Source: Hirsutella rhossiliensis
Taxonomy: Eukaryota > Ascomycota > Sordariomycetes > Hypocreales > Ophiocordycipitaceae
Reading direction: 5' to 3'
NCBI RefSeq assembly: GCF_020360975.1
Contig: NW_025408667.1
Span: 5,828,001-5,892,000 of the forward strand
Length of the DNA: 64,000 nt
Of this stretch, positions 9,863-20,784 are shown piece after piece (the first letter of the stretch is position 1; every line of letters begins with the position of its first letter). The notes under the pieces were generated by a model that worked only from the letters and a program-made list of their open reading frames with translations, was not told the origin of the DNA and did no database searches. Both the position numbers and the translations under genes were made by a program.

Positions 9863-12298
9863 ATGGTCGGGCTGCCCCCGGGCTGGGAGGCCGACTACGA
9901 CGGCCGCCGCTGGTTCTACACCTACAGGCCGACGGGCCACGCCCAGTACAGCTTCCCCAGCGAGGGCGACGAGTTCCCTCACTTTGTCGACGCCTCGGCC
10001 CCGGCCCCCGACCTGGCCCCGGAGGAGCGCCACGAGTCGGAGCAGCAGGTCCGCCGGCAGTCCGAGGGCGGCGGCGGCGGCGGCGGCAACAAGCCCCAAG
10101 AGCCCGCCGGCCAACCGCGCATGTCGGCGACTGCGGCGCACCCCGTGAGCAACCTATGGGAGGCCGACTTCAAGATAGCGGCGCACGAGCTGCTCGCCGA
10201 GGTCTCGCCGCCGCCGCCGCCCGTCTTTGACCCTGTGGGCATCGTCGCTGAGATGCCGACGGAGCACACGCCCGTGTCGCGTATCGAGATGCACCCGGAG
10301 CCCGCTGAGTTGGGCGACAACTCGATCCTGGCCCCGGTCGAAAGGGTGGCGTCTCCTTCAGATCAGCAGCAGGGCCTTCATCAGCCATCGTCCGAGGCAG
10401 GGCAACAGCCATCCTACCAGCCATACACCCCTGACCCGGACAGCACGTATCTTCGGCCCGACAAGAGGAAAAGCCAAAGCGCGTTTTTGCAGCGCGACGT
10501 CTCGCTCATGCTGAGTCTCAAGCTGCCGGGGAACCTGGAGCCGAACACCGTGCCTCGAGTTCTTTCGCCGCCGCAAATGCCCCCGAAAGTGCCACCGCAA
10601 CACGAGGCTCCACGGCAAGACGCTTTCCAGACCGAAAATGCGCCTTTGGCCACTGAGCCTGTGCGAAGCGACGGCCAAGGCATGTCTCTGCAACGACCTG
10701 CTCAGTCAACGACTCCTCCCGATTCTCAGTCGTCTTTCCAGCCGGGACACGAAAGGACGCAGAGCCAAGGCGCCCTGTCCAAGTTCCCCTCGGTCCTGAA
10801 GCCAGCCCGCGGCAGGATCGCCGTGACCCCTTCCCAGCAGCAATCACTCTCTTCTGAGAAGAGAAGCTCCGCTCCGAGTTCCGTGAGCTGGAAGACGACT
10901 TGGGAGGCAACCCCTCCTCCGCCCCTGACAGCTCCTCCGGCTTATGTGCCGTATCAAAAAGGACCGGATGACCAGACGGCTCCTCAGCCGCAGAAGGCGT
11001 GGCAGGCCGAAGAGCCTCTCCGACAAGCGGGCGTCGGCATAGCCAATCCTTCTCTGCGGCAGAGCTCGCCTTGCACTCCTCCCCGACGAGGACCGGGCTC
11101 GGCGCAGCAGCAGCCAGGCTCAACAGGCACAGCATCGCCGGAGCAGGGACTCCGCCGCGCATCCCCACGCAGTGTGCGAGATGTATCTCCGATTCGATCG
11201 GGATCCGCGAGCCTCTCATCTAGGCACCCGATCAGGACTCCGTCGCCCGTCGAGCCGTTCCCGCGCGGCTCGTCAAACGCATCGCCCTCCCAGGGCGCCA
11301 ACGGAGCGAGCTACACGCCCGCGTCGGTGCATCATACTCCTGGTTCAGCGCCCCGGATGGCCACGCAGGATCGTACACAAGGAAATCGAGGGCCTACTGT
11401 ACCAGACAAGATCCCTCTGGAACACATGGATGGGTCATATTTCCCTTCGCAGATGCTGGGACGTGGCGGGCAGAGTCAAGGCCGGCCAGACGCTTCCTCG
11501 TCGTCCCTGCCGCTCCGATATCCGCCTGAGGAGTATCCCATAGGCTTTCAGGTCAAGTCGAATCTTGCGCAGAGGCGCACAGGTTCGCCCGCGTCTCAGA
11601 AAGGTGTCCCAGGTGCTCAGCAGTCAAATCACCAGACGCCACTGTCGACACCGCACGACTCCGCCGCCTCCACGCCCAACTACAAGCTCGGCCGCATCGA
11701 GGAAGACGGCGAGCGGGGAGCGGTCGCCAAGGCAAAGATTGTGGCGCAAAACGCTGTTCCCATATCGGTGGCCTCGAGCACGCAGCCATCTCCTCCGGCA
11801 CGTATATCAAGTTTGCAGGCTTACACTTTTTCGGTCTCAGCCGGAGTGCCCACGCAGGGAGATGCGAACTCACAGATGTCGGGGCAGACAGGCTCGCCGC
11901 CTCGAGAGCAGCACCCGGAGCACTCGAAGACGAGGATCCCGTCCGATAGCACACTGTCTTCGCAGGGAATGGGAATGCCGTCCATACGCCTGGTCCAATC
12001 TCGGGAAGGACCGCACGCGGTAGATTCTGGATCGTTCGGCCAGCCTTTGCAGTCGCATCCCATTGGCAAGACCCCGGTGTACATGGTTGAGCCTCTGCAG
12101 GGATTGCCCGCAGCTCCTGCTCCGGGGCCTGGGGCGAGCAAGCTGGCTGGGATGGATAAGGAGAAGAAGTGGACCAAGTGGTTCAAGAGCTCGAGGCTGT
12201 CGCGAAGCCAGAAGGAACAGGCGCACTTTGGCCAGATGTTGGGGGCTGGCAATGCGAACCAGCTGCCAACTCGGCCGGCGGATGGACAGATAGTTTAG
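9863..12298 (+). CDS. Disordered protein with N-terminal WW-like domain
   Basis: Single open frame, 811 aa from ATG 9863 or 833 aa from ATG 9797 in the same frame. I prefer 9863 because the WW-like fold begins at once (LPPGWEADYDGRRWFYTY...). The first Trp and the central aromatic block of a WW domain are present, but the second Trp position carries Phe (AQYSFPSEG), so binding to PPxY-type ligands is uncertain. The remaining ~770 residues are low-complexity, rich in Pro, Ser and Gln, with no recognised catalytic domain. The last ~45 residues form a basic, less repetitive patch (KKWTKWFKSSRLSRSQKE) that looks conserved. Similar WW-start proteins occur across Hypocreales as hypothetical proteins; a scaffold role is inference only. 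No intron is needed. Confidence 0.75.
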   Translation: MVGLPPGWEADYDGRRWFYTYRPTGHAQYSFPSEGDEFPHFVDASAPAPDLAPEERHESEQQVRRQSEGGGGGGGNKPQEPAGQPRMSATAAHPVSNLWEADFKIAAHELLAEVSPPPPPVFDPVGIVAEMPTEHTPVSRIEMHPEPAELGDNSILAPVERVASPSDQQQGLHQPSSEAGQQPSYQPYTPDPDSTYLRPDKRKSQSAFLQRDVSLMLSLKLPGNLEPNTVPRVLSPPQMPPKVPPQHEAPRQDAFQTENAPLATEPVRSDGQGMSLQRPAQSTTPPDSQSSFQPGHERTQSQGALSKFPSVLKPARGRIAVTPSQQQSLSSEKRSSAPSSVSWKTTWEATPPPPLTAPPAYVPYQKGPDDQTAPQPQKAWQAEEPLRQAGVGIANPSLRQSSPCTPPRRGPGSAQQQPGSTGTASPEQGLRRASPRSVRDVSPIRSGSASLSSRHPIRTPSPVEPFPRGSSNASPSQGANGASYTPASVHHTPGSAPRMATQDRTQGNRGPTVPDKIPLEHMDGSYFPSQMLGRGGQSQGRPDASSSSLPLRYPPEEYPIGFQVKSNLAQRRTGSPASQKGVPGAQQSNHQTPLSTPHDSAASTPNYKLGRIEEDGERGAVAKAKIVAQNAVPISVASSTQPSPPARISSLQAYTFSVSAGVPTQGDANSQMSGQTGSPPREQHPEHSKTRIPSDSTLSSQGMGMPSIRLVQSREGPHAVDSGSFGQPLQSHPIGKTPVYMVEPLQGLPAAPAPGPGASKLAGMDKEKKWTKWFKSSRLSRSQKEQAHFGQMLGAGNANQLPTRPADGQIV

Positions 12299-12773
12299 TA
12301 CATGTTGATTCTTACCTTATACACGCGCGTCGTTGCATATCAAGCAAGCAGGTAAATTATGTATGGGAGGCCGATTTCAAAATATGTACCTTGGGTAGGT
12401 CTGTAGATACTATTAATGCAGAATTAAGGCAGCTACAAGGCGTTGGGGTGCCGCCGACTAATTAAGGCGGCATCCAAGGATAGGCAAAAGCGTTTGTAGC
12501 CAGGGCAGCCAGTCTGGCATCCAGCAGCTAGTCGAGCAGCCGGGCGAGTAGTCAATCAAGCAACCACTGCGGCTTGAGGCGGCGCCAGGCCGATGAACTC
12601 TGGATGTGCTAGCGAAGAAAGCCTTCAATGGCAAAAACACGTGACAGCGTGTCGAGAACGCGCCAGCACGCAAGACGTGTCCCACCCCCGCCGAAATGAA
12701 TCGCCGGCCTCGCTTCTCCCCCAACCTTTGCACAATTCACGCACAAATGGGGCGGCTCGAGTCCCCAGGCAAG
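12299..12773. other. Intergenic region
   Basis: AT-richer spacer with no supported gene; the promoter of the downstream BRCT gene must lie here. Confidence 0.4.
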
Positions 12774-15700
12774 ATGGCGCTGGAAGCAGTCAACGAATCC
12801 CAGGACAGCCAGGCAATCTTTGACGCCCACCAGGCGCTGTTTGGCGTCGCATCGGTACGTACCCTCCAGGGAACCCTGGCTGCACAATCAATCGCCGGCT
12901 CACGGTGCTAACTCTCAAAAGATCAGCGGCTCGCTGGGCTCTGCGCGGTTAATTGCTGCCAATATCGACGTGTCAGAGGCAGTCGATGGACAAGCGGACC
13001 GGTCAACCAGTCGCCGCCTCGTCGTCGAGGGTGAAGAAGCAGCCGGGGTGGTGCCAGCGTGCATGCGTGACAGCCAGGTTCGTTTGCGTGTGGCTGGCTT
13101 TGCCTGGGCCAATCGGCATGCTGACAGGACGGCTTGGGTAGGGGAAAAAGAAATTCCAGGCAGAAGCGGGTGCATATGACGAGGCGACGACGGCCGCTGC
13201 TCGACACGAAATCAACAAACCGCTCGAACCCGACAATGGGCTTCATGCTGCCGACAACACGCGCCCTGTCCCTCTCCCGTTCACAGGTCAAATCGACGGG
13301 TTGTGGCCGCTAACCGCCACCGCGGCCGGAGCGACGGCAAAGATGGATACCTCGCAGCAGACGCCTACGCAGGTCAACGAGGACCGAGACTACCACATCT
13401 TCTACGGACCCTTGCCCTCGAGCCCTGCCAACAAGTCGACACAGCACAACACCGATGACGAGCCGCGGACCCTTAAGGAGGGCGACACGGGCGCCGTCAA
13501 CTTTGGAAACCTCAGCGATCTTGCCCGCCCTTCGTCCCAGGTTTCCGAGGACGGCGGCTTCGATACTACGAGGGGTGGCTGGCGCGCCCACCAGCGTACC
13601 TCTCAGCTGCAATCTAACCCAGCACAAACCCCGTACAGGCCTCATGGCCTGCCTCCCGAGACGCCCGCGCTGCCCAAGAACCCCTTTGCCAAATCTGGCG
13701 TCTCGGCTCCGCTCGCGGGCAGCCAGCTCTTTGGTCAGACGCAGCAGCCGTCGTCGGCGGCCAAGATCAGTCCGACGTCGTCACGACCCTCGCCGAATGT
13801 TCTTCTCAACTCGATATCGCCCAATATCATGGAGACGTCGCCCCTCAAGAATCGCGCCAACGTGTCGTCACCAACCGATATTCGAACGTCGAGCCCGCAG
13901 CGACTAAACGAAGTTCCAGGGACCTTGGTTAAGGACAAGGCGGGACACGTCGCGTGCCAAGATAGCCCGGCGGGCGATACATCTTCCAAAGACGAGCTGA
14001 TCCCCGAATCACCGACAGATCAAGCACTCAAGCAATTCGTTGGCCGCCAGCCGTTGGCACAGTATGAGCCGATGAAGCAGTCCCAAGAACGAAAGTCTAG
14101 TGGCGATGCTCAGATGGACCTGCATTCCGACAATGAATACGACGAGGCTTTCCAAAAGGCGGAGCGCCGCAAGCGGGCGGAAAGAAAACGAGCTCAAGCA
14201 GCCGAGGAGATGGAAAAAGTCAGCTTTGCGCGAGGCTCTCGGCGGGATTCTGCGGAGCAGCCGATTAAAAAGAAGCGGAGGATACACTCTGTTCAAAACG
14301 ACACGGCAGACTCAACTGCCGTCATGGATAGACCCAAGAGCCAGGAACGCGCCGTTGCCCGAATCTCCCAAAAGACGTCTGCACCGGCACTCGAGACCCC
14401 TGCAGAATCAATCAAGGCGACTCCAGCGCAGAGCGCGGTATTACCCGAAACTGACCAGGACGAAGCGACTCCAGTCCAGAGGCGCATCACCCCTGAGCCG
14501 ACGGAGGAGGAAATGATTCCAGCCACCAGCCCGGTGCCTTCGACCAAAGGCAGCCAAGACGGCGTGCCATGTCCTTCAGAACCGGAACTTCCGACCATGA
14601 CAGGCGACGGTACCGACGAGCGAGAGCAAGTCGAGGTGACGAGGGAGACATCCTCATTTCCGCGGACTCGCCGACGGACGCAGAGAACATATGGCACTCG
14701 GACACGACAAGTCAGACGGAATCCGTTGCTAAGCTCTTCCACATCTGAGGTGCTTCCAGTCGAGCCTGGCGACAAGATGGAGCACGCCGCGTCGACCCTG
14801 GAAAGCCCTACTAGTACAACTTCAACCGCCAACCCCGGGGCCATGGCCCACGATGTTCCCGGTCAAGAAGCCGCAGGCGTGGAGGCTGAAGACCTGCAGC
14901 AAACGCGCCGCGAGACGCTTCCAAGCTCCAACATGGAGTCTTGTTGCGCGCCCGTCCCGGCTCGCTCGCGAGGACAAGACCCCGTCACACCACTCCAGAC
15001 GCGCGCAAGCACTGGTGTCACGGCGCCGCCGTTGTCTAGCCTGACGACGCTGTCAGCATCTCCAGCGCCACTGGTCAATAAGACGCCGGGGACCCAGGAG
15101 TCTGGAGCGCTTCAAAGACCGGCGTCTCTCAACATGTCTCCGTCGACAAGTAGCAGAAAGCTACGGAGGCGCGCCACGCGGATTGCACCCAACTCGGAAT
15201 CGCCGCTGCCGTTCTCAAGAGCGACGAGATTTGCAAGACGGTCCATGAAACTCGACCCAGATTCGATGGACGAGCTGCATCAGTCCCCACCGCCGTCTGC
15301 GCTGGAAAAGAACGCGTCCTACTTTAAATGCGGCAGATCGTTTCGTCAGAGCATCGGCTCTAGCCACCGAGGACGTCGCTTATTTGAGAACATGGCGTTT
15401 GCCTTGTCCTCTCAGTCAGACAAGCCGGAGCAGCAGCGGACCAAGCTGGAGTCGCAAATTGTCCAGGCCGGCGGCTCAATCCTCAAAGATGGCTTCCAGG
15501 AGCTGTTTGAGCCGTCGAGCATCATGTACTCGACCAGCACAGTACACGATGAGGGTGATGTGCTGAGGCTTCCAAGGGCAAGCTCGGGCTGCGGGTTCAC
15601 GGCGCTTATTGCAGACGGGCACTCGCGGAAGCCCAAGTACATGCAAGCACTGGCACTCGGGCTGCCGTGCCTGAGCCAGCAATGGATCACGGCATGTCTC

Positions 15701-16231
15701 GGCAAGGGTGAGGTGGTGGACTGGGAGCCGTACTTGCTGTGCGCAGGCTCGTCGGCGGTGCTCGGCAACGCGATCCGGTCACGGACCCTGGTGCCGTACG
15801 TGGCAGCGGAGGCGAGGCTGGCTGAAGTGATTGAGCACAGACGGAAGCTGCTCGGGGGCCAGAGCATACTAGTGCTGTTTGATGCCAAGAAGGGGCGCAA
15901 GGAAACGAAGCAGCAGTACATGTTTCTCGTGCAAGCACTGGGGCCATGTGCCGTGTCCAGGACGTCGACGGCGCGGCAGGCGCGCGAGGTGCTACGCGAG
16001 CGCGAAAAGGCAGGGCGTCCGTTTGACTGGCTGTACATTGACAAGTCTTGCGGGAGCGCGGAATCGGTGCTGTCGGCGCCGACGCCGGCACGTGGCTCAG
16101 GGTCCAAGAAGCGGAGGAGGATGGGGGCCGAGGGGCCGAGGATGGGAGAGCTACGGGTGTTGACGGATGAGCTGGTGATTCAGAGCCTCATTCTCGGACG
16201 CATGGTGGAGGCGGGAGAGATGGAATTTTGA
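12774..16231 (+). CDS. crb2: Crb2/Rad9-type DNA damage checkpoint adaptor, tandem BRCT
   Basis: Predicted 1102 aa in three exons, 12774-12854, 12922-13077 and 13160-16231; both introns (67 and 82 bp) are phase 0, with branch sites gctaact and gctgaca. The N-terminus (MALEAVNESQDSQAIF) contains an SQ site. The middle ~700 residues are disordered, with many S/T-Q and S/T-P sites suited to ATM/ATR and CDK phosphorylation, and a basic nuclear-localisation-like KKKRR. The C-terminal ~285 residues (from about residue 817, RRLFENMAFALSSQ) read as two BRCT repeats, with the conserved W in LSQQWITACL and in PFDWLYID. In yeasts this family couples H2A phosphorylation to Chk1/Rad53 activation. A chromatin-reading Tudor segment, usual just before the BRCTs, is not evident to me. 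Orthology to Crb2/Rad9 is inferred from architecture. Confidence 0.82.
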
Positions 16232-16602
16232 GGCGCAATGGTGTTTCAAGGCTGGTTACAGGGCTGGCTACGGGGCTGGTTGGTTGATGGGCGACTCGTA
16301 GGGCAGCGGCAGATGGGTGGGTGGATGGCTGGATGGATGGATGGTTGGGCGTTGGCAAAGCATGGCAAAAGGCTGCAAGGATGGGTTACAGTGAGGATGG
16401 CTTCTGGGATGCTCAAGGCATGGCGACTAGGATCCGGCCAGGCACAGACAGACAGACAGGCTTGCTCGAGAGGCGCATACCGGATACAGTAATTACGTAC
16501 AGTACGTTACTTGTTTGCGACTCTACGGTAATTACAGCACGGGAGAGGTGGCGGCGTCGTCATGCATGTATGTCAGCCGGGCAGCACAGCATGACGTGAC
16601 GT

Positions 16603-16638
16603 GGGTGACGCGGGTGACGCGGGTGACGCGGGTGACGC
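16603..16638. repeat. 9-bp tandem repeat, four copies
   Basis: Four perfect head-to-tail copies of GGGTGACGC. Each copy contains the core TGACG, a CRE/bZIP-like half site; whether it binds anything is unknown. Confidence 0.85.
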
Positions 16639-17340
16639 CAGGTGCATGCGCGTGGAGCTGCCGGCAAGTGGGCTCGGGCGCCGAGCGATGACGTTTGGGG
16701 GTGCGTGGACGCCAAGACGGAGCGGACGTGACCTGAAACGCTAGAAATGAGATTCTGCTGTCTGTAAGTGGTACGTACGGTACTTGGTAGCCTCTGCCAA
16801 GGCGGCCGGGCTTGGGCTTGGCATGCGAGCGACACATGAAGGATGAAGGGGGGTGCCAACACTCGAGGGGGGTGCCAACACGTGAGGAGGGGCGACACAC
16901 GAGGAGGGGGATTCTTTGTCTCTCTCTGCTGTACCCGGAAAAGAGAAAGGGGCAGAAAGGAACAGGCCCGGCGTGGACAATGCAACCACCGGAGGCGGGG
17001 CGGGCCTGATTCCCCGCCGCCGTGGGCGCGCGGAAGGGCCGGAGCGGGTCGGCGGCAGGTCGACCAAGTCAAGCCGTTTCCACATTCCAACAGCCGTGTC
17101 TGCAAGCGAAAAAGTATACGCCGCTGCCGCCACGAGCCTTTTCTTTGCCTATTTCCATCCCTATTTCGACGGCATGTGGCATCGCATGGTTTACGGGCAA
17201 CCGTCTCGTGGCAGCAATCCCGGCACCGGCTGCTCGGCACGGACGGGGCGGCCCCATATTTTCGTCGGCGGCGCCGGAGCCTTGGAAAGACCGAGCGGTA
17301 CGTACCTGCCGCCCTAGGTAGGTACCCCCGGTGTGAGTGA

Positions 17341-17374
17341 GTGTGTGTGTGTGTGTGTGTGTGCGTGTGTGTGT
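17341..17374. repeat. TG dinucleotide microsatellite
   Basis: About 16 GT/TG units with one GC interruption at 17364, preceded by GTGAGTGA. Likely polymorphic in length between strains. Confidence 0.9.
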
Positions 17375-18501
17375 CCGGCGGCGGCCTCTTGGCAGACGTA
17401 GCTTGGTGCGAGGACGAGGATAGGAGGACGAGGAGGGTCGCCCAAGCCAAGTGACAAAAAAGAAAAGAAACACGGGACAAAACTTGATTGCGGGCGTGGA
17501 GGGGGGGGGCAATGTTTTGTTTCCTGCTATTTCCCTCCCTTCCCTTACCCCGTCGGTATGTGCTGTCTGGCTCCGCTGTCTTGCCTTGGGGGTTTTTTTC
17601 TCCCCCGTTGCGACTCGAGCCGAGAGTTTTCGCGGATAAACTGTGCTCTGGCCGGACACTGGTCGGCAGAAACAAGTCGTCTCGTCGGCGTGGTAGCTGT
17701 GTCACCTGGTTTGTACAAACGTATAGAATATAACTACACGCTGGATAATCGAGCAGCCAAAACACCCCCTCGCGTATAAGTCTTGAACCCAACGCCGCCC
17801 GTCGACCCTCCACAAGCACCCGGACAAAGAATTCTTGCCCCCGCGGACTTTATCCTCGTCCCCTTGGCCCGGCCACGGATCCTTGCCCGCGGTGGGTGGA
17901 GAACAAGATGCCAAGATGCCGGTGTCCGGGTGAGGCTCCCCACATGCCTCGGCGTGCCGCCATCCATCCCTGCACTTACACCGCGCGCTGTCTCGGCTGC
18001 CGACGCCACAAACGTCGGGCCTTGCTCTTGTGTGCGTGTGCTCGAGCGCCCGGCGCGCATGCCAAGCTGATCCAGCTCGTTGGGTCTGATCAACGGCCCG
18101 TCACACCTACATGCCTTGCTCTCTTTACCCACTGTAGAACCGTCCGGACTCAAGCTTGGACGACTGGAGCTCTCCGCCCTTTCTCTCTTCCCGCTCCTCC
18201 CCCCCCCCCCTCCTCCTCTCCTCTTCGTCACTTCCCGGGGCCTCTTCTCGAGACATTGTCCTATATCAGGCGTCATCCCCCATGAGCCGTTCGACTTAGT
18301 CCCGTCCTCCCCCTTTGGTGAAGAGCAGCTTGCGCCCATTCCACGTGCTCCCTCCCCACGCGCACGACTCTCCTCCTCCTCCCTGACCTTGTCTCCGAAC
18401 CGACCCCGACTCCGGCAACCTCTACCCACCCGTCCGTCCGTCAGGCAGCCCTCTAGACGCTTCGAGTCAGTGCTGCTGGCACCGTCCACTTCCTGCCCGG
18501 C

Positions 18502-19980
18502 ATGGCCGTCGGCGCCTTCGCCGAGCCGCTCGTCGTCGTCGTGCTCCTCTTTGGCGGCGCCTGGGTCAACCGCAACAAGGACTACGACCTGTGCGTCTCG
18601 GCATATGTCGCCGACAAGACGCACAAGAGGAGCGATGAGCTTCTAGGCGGCGGCGACAGCAACAGACGCGACTCGCGCGAGAGCCAGGCCAGCTGGAGCG
18701 GCAGCTCGACGCCGACGCTCGCCCCTCACGAGGTGCCGACGCTGCGCCGCCGCAGGATCCGCTTCTTTGGCCGCGAGCGCTTCGTGACGACGCCCAACAC
18801 GCTCGTCTTCCAGGACCGGTTTCTGAGCCGGGTGCTGGAAAAGTTTCCCTTTCTCGCCGAGGCCTGGTATTGGGCCCTGGTGTACTGGGTGAGTAAACAC
18901 CACTCGTTTCCTTGGCTGTGCCTCCTGAGCCTCCTGGGCCTCGAATCGATGGCCTGACCCGTGGAATGCTGACGTCGAGGCTGTTTTCCGTCCATCAGAT
19001 CTATCAACTCGGGCGAGCCTTTACCGCCCTGTCCCTGGTCGAGGGCACCGTCCACGTCGCCCGCCAGCACGCGCTGCAGCTCATCCACCTGGAGCAGCGG
19101 CTCAACATCTTTTACGAGGTGCCCGTGCAACGGTGGTTCCTGGCGCGACCGGACCTGATGCACTGGATCAACCGCGTCTACTCCTTCATCCACATCCCCG
19201 GCACCATCTTCTTCCTCGTCGCCCTCTACTACCTGACGACGACGGGCACGCGCCGCGCCGGCGCCGACAAGGTGGCCGCGGGGCCGGGGCTGTACGAGGC
19301 GCGCCGCCGCACCATGGCCATGTGCAACCTCGTCGCCTTTGTCGTCTTCACCCTGTGGCCGTGCATGCCGCCGCGGCTGCTGAGCGACCCGGACTACCAG
19401 GGGGATGATGCGGCCGAGGCCAAGAGCTATGGCTTTGTCGACACGGTCCACGGCAAGGACGGCGAGAGCAGTGTGTGGACGACGAATAGATTCTGCAATC
19501 AGTACGGTACGTGACCTCATTTGCTCGGGGTCGGGATGCCGAGACACGTCCACTCGAAGGCCTCGAGATAAGATGAAGGAGGAAAAAGAAAGGAATGCTG
19601 ACAGCCTCGCAGCCGCCATGCCGTCGCTGCACTTTGGCTACTCGCTGCTCATTGGCCTGACGGTGGCAACGCTGCCGATATCCGGCCTGCGCGCCACGTC
19701 GTGGAAGCGCATGGGCATCGTCATGCTCGGCATGTCGTATCCGGCCCTGATCCTGACGGCCATTGTCGCGACGGCCAATCACTTCATCCTCGACGCCGTG
19801 GCGGGCGCCGTCGTGTGCGGCATCGCCTGGCACTCCAACGGCCTGCTGCTGAACCTGTGTGTCGTCGAGGACTACTTTCTGTGGCTGGTGCGCATCCACA
19901 GGCCCGTCAACCACGCGGACCCGGACACGGCCGTCGAGCCGGGGCTGCATGCCGGTCTGTTGCTTCACGAGAGCGTGTGA
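18502..19980 (+). CDS. PAP2-like / inositolphosphotransferase-type integral membrane protein
   Basis: Predicted 420 aa, three exons: 18502-18888, 18999-19506, 19613-19980; introns begin gtgagt and gtacgt, and the joins give the motif FCNQYAAMPSLHFGY. Multiple hydrophobic helices are present. The lipid-phosphatase-type active site is visible: His305 in MPSLHFGY and His355/Asp359 in ANHFILD, the two C-terminal PAP2 motifs shared with Aur1/Ipt1-like enzymes (PAP2_3 superfamily). Such enzymes transfer or hydrolyse phospho-headgroups of lipids in internal membranes. The sequence is not close enough to Aur1 itself to claim inositol phosphorylceramide synthase, so the substrate is unknown. A Ser/Arg-rich loop (about residues 40-75) follows the first membrane segment. 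Confidence 0.83.
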
Positions 19981-20784
19981 TGATGGTGTTGATGTTTGGT
20001 CGGGGCTGGCGAGCTTGTCCAGGAAGAAGGCAAGGGGTACAAGGACTTGGCCATGCAGAATTGACGGCTGCAGGCACATGCATATATGCACGTGTGTGCG
20101 AGTTATTTATCATCCCATCGGCGCGGTTGCTGGAGTTTGATCCAGTTGTTGAAGCACTCCTTGGGTGTCGTGGTCGTGGGCGGACGCATCGCGAGGGATT
20201 GCATAATGAGGGTATTGGATTTAACCGATTCTCGTGACAGCGGCGGAGGCACAAAGTGCACAGTACTTGTCAAGCTGGTGAAATAATACCGCTACACCAC
20301 GCAAAATAGGGGCACCCCACTGGAGGTGTTATTATTAACGCGTATTATAAGTCCCTTCTCTGCTCTGACAGTAATTACTGTAATAGTCGTCGGATGATGA
20401 CGCCAGCATCTGACGCGCGGTGGCTCGATGCAGCCCGTACCGCTACTCGACCCCGGTGACAAACCGCAGGGCTCTCGGCGGTACAGATACACTGCCGGCC
20501 TTGCCCCTCCCCCAGAGCGCGTGGCGGGGCATCGTCGTCATGCTGCGGCGCCATCTCTCCGGCTCAGGCTCCCTCTGCACAGGCGCCATCACCCAGAGAC
20601 CCGCCCAGCAAAGCAGCCCGAACCTCTGGATATACCCTCTGCCCGAAAGCTCATCACCCCCCGAAATCATCGTCCAACCATCTCCGCGGCGGCAGACCAG
20701 ACAAACCGAAAGGCGTCATCCCCACCCCCGGTCGACCCGGCGCCCCCTCGTGTTCCTCGCCACCCGCCTCACAAGGCACGGGCA
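19981..20784. other. Intergenic region
   Basis: AT-richer DNA around 20280-20400 with no supported gene. An open frame runs upstream of the Gyp7 start (from 20428), but it has no family resemblance and is treated as leader. Confidence 0.4.

Larger units (their letters stand above)
16232..18501. other. Long repeat-studded intergenic region
   Basis: No supported gene. Contains GGCTGG/GATGG low-complexity DNA (16245-16350), four copies of a 9-bp unit (16603-16638), a duplicated GGGGTGCCAACAC stretch (about 16850-16880), a TG microsatellite (17341-17374) and a strongly C/T-rich promoter-like tract with a C-run at about 18190-18215 ahead of the next gene. Confidence 0.5.
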
